Below, piece by piece: positions 34,801 through 46,840 of a DNA stretch of 64,000 nucleotides; positions within the stretch are counted from its first letter, which is position 1, and each line of letters opens with the position of its first letter. A program made the translations under genes and the position numbers. The notes under the pieces were generated by a model that worked only from the letters and a program-made list of their open reading frames with translations, was not told the DNA's origin and did no database searches. Source of the stretch: Norana najaformis (taxonomy: Eukaryota; Annelida; Clitellata; Crassiclitellata; Hormogastridae); NCBI GenBank assembly GCA_964023275.1, contig OZ029917.1, positions 18,912,787-18,976,786 on the forward strand, written 5' to 3'.

Positions 34801-37800
34801 TATTTACTGGAGCCATATTAAATCAAGCCAAGTTGCTACTCAACTCAGAGGTCAAGTTCGTATGCAACAGGTAACACTATGCGTAACAATAATGCTGCAT
34901 ATCTTGGAAGCTATCTAAATTCGTTTCAATTGTTTGTTATATTGTCATTCTAAATCTATGGTACAATATGCATAAAACTTCAGGAAATTGCTTGATACAC
35001 AGTATACATAGTACTCACATATAGTTACCACAAGATTTTTCTTAATGCCAATTTCTACGACACTGACACATACGACATTTCTATCTTAAACAAAATGACT
35101 GTTAGGTTCTGCAGATGGGCTTAATTTTGACAATCTTGTTATATCAATAGAGTAGTTATTTTTACATGGAATTTGCTTAATAATTCTTGTATGTTAGGAC
35201 TTTTGCTGAGACATAGTCTGCATTTTGAAGTTATTTTTTGATTCCGCAGTAGATTTCATGTGCTTCTGATGAAAATTGAGGAGGTCTAGGACAGAGTGCA
35301 GAGATGGCATAAAGCCCTTTATGATTAGGAGGTCTGACTCCAGTTGCGGCTCCCTGTCCTTGGGGCCCCACGCAACTGCATATTTTGCATACTGGTGAAG
35401 CTGGCTCCATCTGAACGCCAGAACTGCAGAAAAGCATGAGGACTCCATGCAGTGATTAGAAGTGGCTGGTAGCATGCCTATCAATGCTGAAGTCTTTGAA
35501 GGAGAGATCCCATTTCAGTGACCGACAAGTTGTCATTTCCCAGCGCATGTTGAGCAGAATGTCAGTGGCATATTGCTGCCAATAGGTGCCTCTATTACAG
35601 TACAATTACCATGTGCTGATTGAAGAAGTTTAAATTAAGGTGCAGTTTTTAATTAAGGTGTAAATAACAAGGAGCTGCACCACTACAATAAGTGCACTGA
35701 GTACCAACCAGGCTCAGATCAAGAACTAACAATCTGAAACTGATAAAACAATTCTCAAACAATCTGAAACTGATAAATTAAACTGATTCTGTGACACAAT
35801 CTCTAGCTGATAATGAAGTCAATAAAGAATACAGAAAAACTAAGCGAAAAAAGTAATGAAAACGAATGAAATCACCAAAAACTAAAGCCAACAGAAACCA
35901 GCCAGCAGAAGAAGCGTTAGTAACTAACTGCAGGAGGTGGCATACACACAACAAACAAGAATCAAAAAACAAAGCTAAAACAAATAAAGTGATCTTAAAC
36001 CATTCATTGAAAGTGCCACCAGTAAACAAAAAACTACTTAACAAAATAAGTAATTTCCAAAATAAATGAACTGACTAAACAAAAATTAAACAAAATGAAA
36101 CAGGAACCTTTTCAAAAGGATTGCTTTTGGCTCAAGTTTATAGTGAGACCAAATAGTAAAATTCTTCTTATTATTATTGAAAACCAGATCAGAAAGCAAT
36201 TTGCACTTTGTATAAACATCTACTATTGTAAAGAAAAACCCACTCAGCCTCTGATGTTGGACTTTCAATTCCTGGTAACATCTTAATGTCATATGGAGCC
36301 TGAAAACAGACAATTAGCACAAGAACAAGCTAAGACATTTAAAAATCTAGGCAAAGACAATTACATCAGCGAGGCAAGACAGAACTAACACTGCAAATGA
36401 TTACCGAAACATTGCAAAAAAGGCAGTCCAATGCAGTTAGTAACTCAAGAGTTGAAAACAGACATCCATACACAATATTATAACAACAGGTTAAACCAGC
36501 ATAAAACTAGACTGAAAAAAATTGAAGCATAGTTTTGAATTGTTAGAAAGCACTAAACACAATAGCAAAACACCCGGAAAGATTGTTTAACACACATGCA
36601 TTCAACTGTTAAAAGGCAGCTACAGTGTATTTGTGTGAATCTAGATAATTTCATAACATGATTCCCACTGTGCTCCCAACTTTCAACAGTTATTTTTCAC
36701 ACCATTCAGAGAAGACAATAACGGCCTTTGTATTACCCTTTAGGGCATGTTGGACATGCAGTAAAGAGCACAAGTTAATTATATTCATCTAATCATAATT
36801 ATTTTACAGAATTTGTTGAAGAAAAATTACCTTGTAAACCCAATAGAACTTGGAAATTGGAAACGATAGCTTAGTAAATAACTTAGAAATTGGAAATGAT
36901 AGCTGACACAGCATAGTAAGGAACATTGTGTTATAACATTTCTTTACAGAGTGCATTGCAGTAGTGGGCTAGCACATACTTGGTACATAAAATCACACTT
37001 AGTTGTCTTTCTGTGCAGTGACAAAGTCAGCAGATGACAGAATTGCTTGCAAGATTTTTTGTATAAATGTCACAGCCCTGAAGCAATGTTTCCCAAGGTA
37101 ATTGCCACTGCAGCTATTAGCTTTGACTCATGAACTTGATTATTGTTGCCATGAAAATTCATTCTGCTATCCATAAATTACAGCTAATTGCTGCTTCAGT
37201 CCTTTTTCTAGGCATTCAATACAGCTTTGTACTTTTGTCATAGAATGCAGAGCATTGAGTGATTGATGGTAAAAGCTTCTGGAGAAGTATCTGGCCAGAA
37301 CAGACCTAAATCACTGGCTGGCAAAAATGCTGTAGATGTTAAGCGCACTAGTGCTTAGAAGAGGAATGGAAATCTCAACAACAAGCTTTAATCGTGATTT
37401 GTCTCTTACCGACTTCTGCCTCAGAATACTAATCATCTGTGCCTGTTCCTGGAGTAATTTCTCCAGTTCATCAACTTTGTTTTGCAGACGAATATTTTCC
37501 TAACAAATTTTAATAACAAATGTTATTTTATAACAGCATTAATTAAGAAAATCAATAACTGCAAGAAAAAATATTACCAGGTGTCTATGACAACTTAAGT
37601 AAAAACACAGAATAATTCTCTAAGTTTCTGTAATATCTTTCCTTTGTAAATCTATTCTCTGCCAGCACTAGAGTAAATTCAAAACAAATTAACAGAATGA
37701 AGAACTGAGAAAGAATTAATCAGAATTTTTAATAGAAATTCCGGAAACAGCATCAGAGCAGAGTTATCAATGCCTCATAAAAATAAATACCTGGCAGACG

Positions 37801-40800
37801 TGGGCCAACTGAATTTGTCCATCACCTGGTTTCACTTCATCTCCTCCATCATAACAGTGGGCTTTGACAGTCGACTTCCATTCATTATCACCAATTTGTG
37901 ACTCCACTGTACCGCTCTAATAAAAGACACTCAAGTTTAACATAGTGTGCATATTTATACATTAAAACATGTGGACATACAACATTTCACTGACTCTCAG
38001 TTAGAACAGGGCTACTGGAATGTCCGTGTTCCCACCTCAAGCCAGCCGTGCTGACGACTACCTCATTCTGCTGCCTGCTGGGACCTGCATACGACGACGA
38101 TCCAAGCACGCTGTTCTTTCTAGTGCAGTGGTTAATTTTTTGAACAATCTTCCACTGTTGTTACAGTCAACATTTACCATCAGAAGCAGGAAGAAACATT
38201 CACAGCTCATCTGAAGTCACACCTCTGTAGATCTATATCTGTTGGACAGCCATGTTTCAGTTCTTCCAAGAGTTTCTTAAAAAGTGCTACATAACATCCA
38301 AATATATACATAAATATACATTTTGTAAATGTTTTTTGTAAATGTTCTTTTGTAAAAGTTCAAGAGACTAGACATATGAAGGCCATTAAGTCATTTTGTT
38401 TGGCTCTATTATACTTTCAAGAAGTTCTTCCTTAGATGTAACCTCCTAAGCATGGCATAAATAACTAGAAAACTGTTGCAAAACAGTGTGCTGGACTGTT
38501 GGCTATCAGCATGTAAATTAAATGACTAAATTAAACAGCTTCAATAAATACATATGCTAAATAAAATACACAAATAATTAAATAAATATGCTGCATGAAA
38601 AATAAATATTTATACAAATAACTAATATATAAATATATAAACGTATCCCTTATACTCTAAAACTAAGTATGCACATGGAAGAGCAGTCATGATCTCCTCT
38701 AGGCTGACAAGACATGAACTATAAGCTCCTTCATATGGTAAGCCCAAGGCCACGTATGCTCTTCACTTCCTGGTTGATATCCATAGCAAATTTTGATGCT
38801 TTGCTAGAAGGAAAATAATTGCATGTTAGCAAATTGCCTAAGGTCTTAGACTTAGGCAACTGCTGTTGCTCAGTCACAAGACAAGCACAATGGCAGCCTC
38901 CTGTAGAGATGAACAAGCCAACAACAGACCTACTGGAAAATTAGGGAATCCTAATCAGACTAGCTTGGGGTACTCTTCATTTACCCCATGTGTTTTGTGA
39001 ATCAAAGCCACATAACATGCCCACAGCCATAGGACACTAGATATCAACCCCAAATTGTGCTCAAAATGCCTTATTCTTCTACCATGTTCTTCTAGCTTGA
39101 GATTAATCTAAATATCACAGGATAAATGCCTAGAAAATGAATCAATAACAATGTTAACATAATCAGTGCAAGAGCAACACCACTTACTTCAATCAGAACA
39201 TGTTGCAGTCGAAGGATGGTCACTTTAAGTGCTTTAAAGTCATCCATCATCTGTTGATACATCTCTCCACCCAGCACCACAACATCCTCTGATTCAGATG
39301 TGCACTTTCTCTCTTCTGTGCCCATGTGATGATTGTGGAAACCTGAGCGTTCCTCGTCCATCTCAACATAACAGCCCATTTTTGGGTGCTCATCTGTTTT
39401 GGCAGCATGCGGTCGAGTACGGAAAAGACGCCTGTAGAACGCCATAACCACATCATCAAGACACATGACCCTTAAACTGAAGACGATGGTCATCGAATGG
39501 AGCTGCAACTCTGTTCCTTTTAACTACCATTCTGCCATATTTCTATTAGACAGCAGGGTCGAACTGTGTGCCTGCTGTCTCCACACAACTTAATGACACA
39601 ACATTTGAGACAGAAACACAAATTATAAGTGCTCTGGCACCACCAAACAGTACTGCAGTACTACAAATTCCTGTCCATTATTAACGAGTATTGGCAAACA
39701 GCAGTCTCATTAAACATCTTTCCAACTTAGTATCCTTGATAAAGCCCAAGGTCAAATATCACTGCTCAACACTGACGATATATATCTTTGATAAGCATCC
39801 AGATCACAGTTTCATGGATTTATACACCCTACATCCTTTTTTTCACAACGAAAGTTTGTATCTGTCTGCTTGTCACTTGTATGTCCAACAATAAACAATC
39901 TTTCCCCACCAACAAGGTCAACACATCAGCCAAACAAGTGAGAGGCCGTGAAAGGCCATTGGCTGTTCTATAATAGCACCATCCACTTCACTAGCATTGG
40001 TCACACATTCTGCCTTGTTGGTATTCAGTCCTTAACAGAGGCAGCAGGCTCTGTACAGTTTTGTGCCCCTAGGTCATATCACTCAACGTTAGCTGCTGAA
40101 AAATCATGCACACACACACACACACACAGACACAAACTGGTATTCTATCTATCTGCATTATGAATACATTAATACATATGTATGAGAAGTGTGTGTCCTA
40201 CATACATAAGCCATACACAGATATGTGTGTGTGTATGCGCGCGTGCGTGTACAGATATAAATGGACAAACATTTAGATATATATTGGGCTCATTCACAGA
40301 TATGTTGGTGTCTAAGCATGTGATTGGAACTATGAGTAACCTGTTTTTGTTCACTGTGTACATCGTGAATAGTTACAACACCTACACATACAGTTCGCTT
40401 GCCAAAGCTCTTTCTTTAGCTCATCATGGAATCAAGGAGGTGAGTATTGAATCAAGATAGGGACTACTCAGATCAATGGAATTACAGGAAGCAAGGCAGG
40501 TCTGACCAGACAATTTACCCTCTGCATTCACCTTATCTGCATTTAACAAACCCACACATCACCATCCACATCAACATTATAATCGCTAACGTAAATATTT
40601 ATTTGATCTATCACAAAGCTAGTCTCAGAACCTTTGACAGGTTCTTAAAGGCACTATTTAGATGTTCAGAGGTACAAAGACACATAATATGCACATACAG
40701 AGTTACACACATACATGCACATGTACAAGATATAAGATTCCTTGGACTGTCTTAAAAGGAAACTTCAGATCATTCAGGCCAGGTAGAACATATACATCTG

Positions 40801-43800
40801 GATTGTTGGTTAAAGTATGCAGACTCGAAATCCACTCACAATGACTAACAGCTTCAAGACTGAGACTAGAGGTTCTAAAAGTTTACACTCGAGATCAAGA
40901 CTACTACTGAAATCATGATCAAGTCTAAAAGTTGCTAATAGGATCATTTCCAGGCTACATATTGTAAGATCTTGTGTGCACTTCCTAAATGACGCTGTAG
41001 TTAAACAAAAACGAATAAGAGCCCAAGGATCTAAACCTTTGCTGTGCACAGTGACAAAATAAATCAACGCTGTGTACTTTGTCCAAGAATGTCTACTTAA
41101 ATGTCAGAAACCTGGACTACTGCCTTCACAGGCAAAGGAAGATGCTTTTGTTTGGTTACAACAATAACCAATATGTGATCTCCAAACTAAACCAACTCAG
41201 GACTGTGATCCCAGATGCAAAAGCATGAGTCATTCTGGCACAGACTTGTATTTATGCTGTAGAAAACCACAGTTCGGTACTTCATAAGCGCTGAGAATCC
41301 ACATTGGTCAAACTAGCATCAGCAATCAAAGGACAACAGAGCTTGTAGAAAACACACGACCAAATTTAGGTCTCTCTACTCGGAAAAGATATCAAGTTCA
41401 TTAATGCTGTTCAAAGCTCATTTTGTGTTTTTCTGTTTCAATTACAGAAGAGATCTCTTCCAATACTGGAACATGCCTCATGCTCTTTTCTGGTCCTTGT
41501 CTCCCAGAAGAGGAAGAGAACCCTGCTACTGAAAAGGCATGAATGTAGATCAGAAAAGGGTGTTGCTTAAATGTAGCGTACAACAAAGCACATTCGGGCA
41601 CACTGCCTGTATTTAACCAACCAACCAATTTCTTCCCCAATTCTTTTGGTCATTTTTTGGAACCATCAAGTTTGAAAGCAGAAGGCAGTGATGTTAGGCC
41701 TCACGATGGCCTTGGCCTCATGACATTTGGCCTTAGGATCTTCACCTGCGGCCACTGATCTAGAGGCCAGTTTACTAAAACTGCAATACTGCATCATCTG
41801 CTGAGCCCTGGAGGAGAGCCAGACCAACAGGCACAGTATGTAAACAGGGCCTTGTAAACAGAAATATCTATCTAGTCAGAAGTGACCATTAATTATTCTG
41901 CCCTCTGACATAATAAGCTGTGTAATCAGTGGTAGGTGACCATTAATTCTGCCCACTGTTACCAGCCATACAAGCTACTTAGGTACCTGGGTCCTTAGCA
42001 GTCAGTCAGTCAGTGAATGAGTCAGTCAGTCAGTCAGTCAGTCAGTCAGTCAGTCAGTCAGTCAGTCAGTCAGTCAGTCAGTCAGTCAGTCAGTCACTCA
42101 GTCAGTCAGTCAGTCAGGTCAGTCAGTCAGTCAGTCAGTCAGTCAGTCAGTCAGTCAGTCAGTAGAATCAGTCAGTCATCTGGGCAGTTTGTAGTCCTAC
42201 ATAGTAAATTGGTAGCATCAAGCAATCAGTCTGCATATTATTTGGGGCAATGTCCAGCAAAGAAAGGAGAGGAGTGGGAAAAGGAAGGCCAGGGAGTTGT
42301 GGCACAGCTTGAGAGTTCCACGTTTACACACCACGTATGTTCTGCTCTGCTCCAAAAGAGGTTTGCTTAGACCAGGGAAGCAGCCATAAATTATTTGTCT
42401 GTTCCAACAGCTCAGGCTCAGGACAATTGGGCAACATAACAGGATGGATTCTACACACTAAATGCATGCAAGCATGCTAAATTACAATACATGGCTAACT
42501 ACAGTGACCAGGCCAATACACAGATTAATGTCTACATAGCCAATAAGGAGAATTTAATTACCTATGATCACTGGCTAATTACACAACAAGAGGCAGCCAT
42601 AACAAGAACTGCCTTATGATGAGATTCTGTTCAAATGAGGTTACATTTTATAGCCAAACTTATGTCTGAATCCATGTATGACTGCATTATACCAGAATGC
42701 ATATATAATGAAGAGTGTTATAAGGAGTCTCTAGTGTATATTACAAATTGCCTGAATGAAACATGATTACCTGCTTGGATCTTCACTTGTATCACCATTC
42801 ACAATTTGCACCATAGGCTGGGCCTGTCTGTTGTCAGCTGGGCCTAGGTCATTGACTGGAAGTGCTTCTGCAGCAGAGCAAGACACAGGAGAACTCTTGC
42901 TCACAGTAACTTCATCGTCATTGTTCTGTAGCGTGCCAGAGGATGATGGCTGACTGTTCACTGGAACCATTTCTAAATCTCTCGAGTCATGTGAAACTAG
43001 AATCTTCGGCACTGATGACAATTTTGCACTCATTTGTCTGCCTTGCACATCAACTCTTCTGGACGGAAGAACCAAGTTTTTGTACAGACCAGAAACCGCT
43101 GCATTTACGTGATTCTTTAAGCCTTTGTCGGTTTTGCTACCAGCACCAGAAGTTAGAGCATTTTGATTTCTTGCAACAGCATGGGCCTTCGGGCTGTTGG
43201 GAGCTTCGCATCTGCCACTCATTTCCTTCAATGGAGGAACTTTAATTCCTGTACCACCACTGCCTTTCCGTCGTTTGTTGCCTTCTTGTTCCATTTCCAA
43301 GGAATTGACAGCTCCACTATCAGATGTTGGCTGCCTGTTTGCACATCGTGTAATGGAATCTCTGTTTCCAGCTGTCCTCTCATTCGAAGTCGATTGTCGG
43401 AATTTCTGATTATTTCGTGAAGTATTCAACCCTCCAGAACTATGAGGTCGCAGTTTAGATCGATTGCAATTGTTTACGGTTCCAGGATGGCCTCTGAAGA
43501 GCCGTTTAGTTTCAGCGGCTTGTTCTACAGATCTTTCATTTGCTTTGTCATGTGAGATTTCTTTTAAACACATTCCACTGACAACTGGTTCAGAGATCAC
43601 AGATGAGTCACTCACGAAAACCTCTCTTGCATTCACCAGCCCTACAGTCGTGCTGTTTCTTTGCTCTTCTCCAACTGCAATGTGGTCTACAGAAACAGAA
43701 ATTTCTTTATCAACAGTTCCATTTAAGCACAGTGAGGCTCCAGGTGACTTCAGTGCACAAGTTTCATCACTGGATGACATTTTGTTTACATTTTTACTGA

Positions 43801-44356
43801 AGCAATTTCTGTTTCCTGTAAACCGCTTTGGGCTTCTGAAGGAATTGTGAGAAGACTCGGTGAGGTGCGCAGAGCGGATGGGAGACGACTGTTCAACACT
43901 TGGTTTAGCAACAGATCGCAGTTTTCCAGGGTTATAGGCAGATAAAAGAGATGCCTTGACCCGGTTAACTGGCTTGCTAACATCCTGGTCACCGACAAAT
44001 GCCGACTCACTTGAAGTCAATCGAGATCGATTATCACATTCTGTAATCAATTTTACAGAGTTTGCCTTATGAACAGAAGCAGTTGGACCAGAGAGACTAC
44101 TCTCAGACCTCCGTGATATAGTACCAGTCTTAGAATCCACATTGTCCAAATTGCCATTCAACTCTTGGTCCTTATTTTCTAAAGATTCACTGCTCGAGAG
44201 CTGGATTTGTGACGCTGGCCTCAGATTTCGATTATCACCATGTTTGTACACTCGGGTGGGAATTCCCCTTTGCCTTGGTGCAACTGTGTGCTTGTGGTTA
44301 TTAGCCTGACCAGTAGATGAAGAGTCCACTGGTCTCTTCTTCACCATGCCAGCCAT
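30495..44356 (-). CDS. Large serine-rich coiled-coil protein, CCSER1/2-like (six coding exons)
   Basis: Phase-consistent exons: 44356-42771, 39431-39188 (or from 39476), 37916-37791, 37499-37410, 36299-36240 and 31871-30495, total about 1160 residues. The N-terminal third is disordered, rich in Ser, Asn and Lys. Exon 2 carries an amphipathic segment (YQQMMDDFKALKVTILRLQH) and exon 4 a second coil (LQNKVDELEKLLQEQAQMIS). The last exon is again long, Ser-rich and disordered, ending in SSRLPSLRFSKVQKLS. Serine-rich ends around one short conserved helix pair match my memory of CCSER1/CCSER2 (FAM190), microtubule- or centrosome-linked proteins of unclear function. Homology rests mainly on the exon 2 and 4 coils. 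Exon 5's donor (TGG|GTTTTT) is weak. Start: first ATG after an acceptor at about 44419. Confidence 0.55.
32457..33325 (+). mobile_element. Decayed L2/CR1 LINE, RT region
   Basis: Broken translation shows KHQSGFRRFHFTESANL, DTVDHGILL, a motif-B relic LPQDPFLSPLLYTLYTADLS and a LNPSNIQLIWL-type block, then GATGCTATATAAA plus CAATTACAAC near 33290-33320 as the 3' end. Many stops and shifts, an old copy. Confidence 0.7.
33395..33480 (-). repeat. 5S rRNA-like sequence (5S pseudogene or SINE3-type head)
   Basis: On the minus strand GAAGTTAAACAACATCAAGC, then TGGATTAGTACTTGGACGGG and TGACTG, which align with the 5S rRNA internal promoter region (A box, intermediate element, C box) from the GAAGCTAAGC block through GTTAGTACTTGGATGGG. 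The 5' third of 5S is not recognisable. Confidence 0.75.
34600..34645 (+). repeat. Possible hAT-type element end
   Basis: CAGGGCTGGATTAACCATTC followed by GGGCCCCATGCACTA resembles terminal sequence of ZMYM/hAT-like elements. No matching opposite end or TSD was found, so this is tentative. Confidence 0.3.
36240..36299 (-). CDS. CCSER-like exon 5 (tentative)
   Basis: 20 codons after a strong acceptor (GTCTGTTTTCAG): APYDIKMLPGIESPTSEAEW. Donor TGG|GTTTTT is poor but phase-compatible with the next exon. Confidence 0.45.
36300..37409 (-). other. CCSER-like intron 4
   Basis: AT-rich, no gene. A duplicated AACTTGGAAATTGGAAA-like unit lies at 36846-36905. Confidence 0.5.
37410..37499 (-). CDS. 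CCSER-like exon 4, coiled coil
   Basis: Exactly 30 codons, phase 0, acceptor AAATTTGTTAG, donor TCG|GTAAGA. ENIRLQNKVDELEKLLQEQA shows heptad spacing of Leu, Ile and Val. Confidence 0.65.
37791..37916 (-). CDS. CCSER-like exon 3
   Basis: Exactly 42 codons, phase 0 at both ends, acceptor TTTTATTAG, donor CCAG|GTATTT. Starts SGTVESQIGDNEWKST. No domain recognised. Confidence 0.6.
37985..38310 (+). mobile_element. LINE C-terminal / 3'-end remnant in CCSER-like intron 2
   Basis: Translation gives a FLNNLPLLLQ block (compare WNSLP), and the sequence ends AAAAAGTGCTACATAACATC, a LINE-end signature, followed by AT-rich ATACATAAATA. Confidence 0.5.
39188..39431 (-). CDS. CCSER-like exon 2, conserved helix
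   Basis: 81 codons plus one base, acceptor GTTCTACAG, donor GAA|GTAAGTG. A second acceptor in the same phase (CATCGTCTTCAG, exon from 39476) would add 15 residues. Encodes MYQQMMDDFKALKVTILRLQ, the part most like CCSER proteins. Confidence 0.65.
39489..42770 (-). other. CCSER-like intron 1 with simple repeats
   Basis: Holds (CA)n at 40107-40132, (TG/CG)n at 40218-40250 and the large (CAGT)n tract at 42000-42175. No plus-strand gene was supported. Confidence 0.5.
42000..42175. repeat. (CAGT)n tetranucleotide satellite
   Basis: About 40 CAGT units with three small interruptions. The plus-strand open frame of Ser-Gln-Val repeats is produced by the repeat and is not a gene. Confidence 0.95.
42771..44356 (-). 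CDS. CCSER-like exon 1 (coding)
   Basis: 528 codons plus two bases, from MAGMVKKRPVDSSSTG to AGCAG|GTAATC. Upstream the sequence TTTATTGTTTCAG near 44420 looks like an acceptor, so the ATG lies about 60 bases into a second transcript exon. Confidence 0.75.
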
Positions 44357-45609
44357 TTCTGTTCTCCAGTTATGACTGGAACATATGTACAGCTGAAGAG
44401 GAGAAATAAATACTTTGCTTCTGAAACAATAAAAAACAAAAGCAGACTTTTAATTTCGTGATCCAGTAACTCAACCTTATAAGTTACCAACATGCTAGAG
44501 TAGATTAACAATTTTACTGTACGTCAACACACGAAATACTGTATGTCCACTTTTGTCACAGCAAATGCCATAACGTTTGCTTACTTTAGGTACTTAAATA
44601 AGAAATCTAATCATCGCAAGTCACTTCAAAGACAAGAGAGTGGCAGTATAATATTATTCTACCTGTAAATTTTTTAGTCGTTTAACTAGTTGTTTGTATT
44701 TGCAAGTATTCCACATCAAGTTGCATAATTTACGACAACTGTCCCCAATACAAAATGCCAAGAGGTCACATGTTATAAAACGCCTCCTCCTTGTGACAAT
44801 GAACGCTCACAAACACAGCCTACGAGAACTACGTATGAAATGAAGCCACCAATCACAGCTACTGAGCAGCAGGATAGGCCTGCCTGACAAATCACACATC
44901 ATGACAATATTTACAGCGGCCAGCTTTTCTGCAAACAAGAGCTTGTGCATTCTTGCTTATCAGGCTTTTTAAGAACAGTACTTATGCACTGCTGCGTATG
45001 TATATATTAAGCAAGTCTATTCAGCAAGTATTTTGCATCTTGCCTGAACGTTGCCCAAAACATATCAAAAGCGCTGGTTACAACTGGTTTGCAGTTGCTG
45101 GTAGTTTTGCTACAGATACACAATGAATGCAGTACTGACTAGAGATAAACACTTTGTTGTGTTATGAAAAGCTTAACAAATTCAACATGAGTCACAAGCA
45201 CCAAACAAACCCTGTTATTGTGTTTTCCATGACCGGCACAACCTGTTCAGCTAGACAGTGAATCTTTAAACAGAACTCTGTGAGACCTTACTCTGATTTT
45301 AATTTACCACAAGTCATTTCAGCCACTGGACAAGTACTGAAGAAGTAGCATCTGACAGATATTTTCAATAGCAAACATCTTACTAATCACAATTTACCAA
45401 TTATGAATATAACTGAGACTTTTTGTTCAGGCAGCACATACATAAAGTTCATGGTAAGCTCTAGAAGGAGCTATGTAAATGTATGGGTATATTCAAATAG
45501 AAAAAAATCCCATTACTATCTGTTCCCCACATATTTTTTTAACCAGCTTTCATGTTTAGTCATATGTGACATGTTTGCTCAGCAAAGAATTACATCATGA
45601 CTTAAGGTG

Positions 45610-45890
45610 TATTTATCAAAGGATTATTCTATGATTTTAAGATTTCCTCAGAGAAAGAGTTTGAGCCAAGTCACACAAAGCATTACACATATAAGTGGAA
45701 GATTGTTCCAAGATGATTGTCCAAAGAACAGGATACCATGATTTGACCAAACTGATGTATGCAAGTAAGAGAGCTGGACACTGGAACACAACTCCTGATT
45801 TATGCTGAGCCAGTACTGACAAACGAGGCTCTTCCTAGCAGAAGCTATCCATTCCAACAGAAAACCAGTGCAGTTTTTTTTGCACATACT
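45610..45890 (-). mobile_element. LINE C-terminal remnant
   Basis: Minus-strand translation includes FFGQSSWNNLPL, the conserved Phe-Gly-Pro...Trp-Asn-x-Leu-Pro block near the end of L2/CR1 RT proteins, with frame breaks around it. Confidence 0.5.
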
Positions 45891-46179
45891 CAGCTATAAG
45901 TTAGCATTTCAACTATAGTTCAATATTCTGGCAAGTCTAATTGCATTTTCTTATATCACGATCAAACAGTCAAGTTTGAGCAGGCATTTATCAACATGGA
46001 ACTAGTTTCAGAACCGGCCCCAACAGCAAGTGCTTTCGCAGAGCAACTTCTAACATTATTCTGAGGGAGCTGGATAAAGTTGCACTTATTCATACCCTCT
46101 ACAGAAGACCTTCCAAGCCAATTAAAAAATGTGTGTTTTGACTGAATGTCATGTCATGCACCAACGTCGCTGCGTGACG

Positions 46180-46505
46180 GTTGGCTACATGAATGGACTA
46201 GAGCTCTCCATTGATGCCTATTTGACTGAATACTGGTTTGTAAAAAGAGCCTAGGTTCAGAACAACTGTGGAATCATGTGCTCTCAGCTGCTGTGCCCCT
46301 CGTATCTGGAAATGTCCACCAATAAACTCAGAGTTGCCAAATCACTATATTTATATCACTTGTCAAGACCTGCTACTTTACTCTGGCCTCTGCATGACTC
46401 TGTCTTGGCCTATTGCTAAAATTTATCCACACCTCAGGTCCAAATTAGCTGATTGTTTATTTGTAATAAGTGCTTTAAACATAATAAACATAATAAATAA
46501 AAGAT
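46180..46505 (+). mobile_element. LINE C-terminal remnant with AATAAACAT-type tail
   Basis: Translation CCAPRIWKCPPINSELPNH resembles the same FGPxxWNxLP region, and the sequence ends in repeated AACATAATAAA. Confidence 0.45.
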
Positions 46506-46677
46506 AAAATAGAGTTTGTGAAATTATACCATAATCGAATCATCATGCCATCATCACAATATGCAAGGCATAAATCAATAGTTTCTTGTATGTATAAACA
46601 CATTACATAACCACAACCCTATGCACAGAATCCATCAAAGTCCAAGAGAGCAGAACCTTAGTGATTGGGTACCAAAC

Positions 46678-46840
46678 ATTTTCTGGATGCAGGATATGAT
46701 GGGGATCTTAAATCGCATGGCACCCATTCAAACAGGCAGCGGCGAAGAAGGATCTCACCTGATTAACTCATTGAAAAATAAGCAGAGTCGAGGTCATATG
46801 GTCATTATAGAAAAACATGTACATTTACATTTGACATATA
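46678..46840 (+). mobile_element. tRNA-derived SINE, 3' part
   Basis: GGGATCTTAAATCGCATGGC, GAAGAAGGATCT, GAGGTCATATGGTCATTATA and ACATTTACATTTGAC follow the order of the SINE at 51310-51525. The tRNA-like head is missing. Confidence 0.65.

Larger units (their letters stand above)
31872..36239 (-). other. CCSER-like intron 5, with LINE and 5S-like insertions
   Basis: Holds a decayed plus-strand LINE (32457-33325) and a 5S-like sequence (33395-33480). Tandem duplicated words occur at 35745-35780. A strong donor-like AGAGG|GTAAGTATG at about 32088 (-) did not give a phase-compatible exon. Confidence 0.5.

Noticed and set aside
35190-35484. Minus-strand 96-codon frame
   Set aside because: No recognised family, no acceptor in phase with the CCSER-like gene, and nearby words hint at old repeat DNA.
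40182-40460. Plus-strand frame ending at a donor-like AAGGAG|GTGAGTATT
   Set aside because: The upstream part is TG/CG simple repeat and no partner exon was found.
41998-42370. Plus-strand open frame of Ser-Gln-Val repeats
   Set aside because: It is the translation of a CAGT microsatellite in an intron, with no conserved flank or codon bias.
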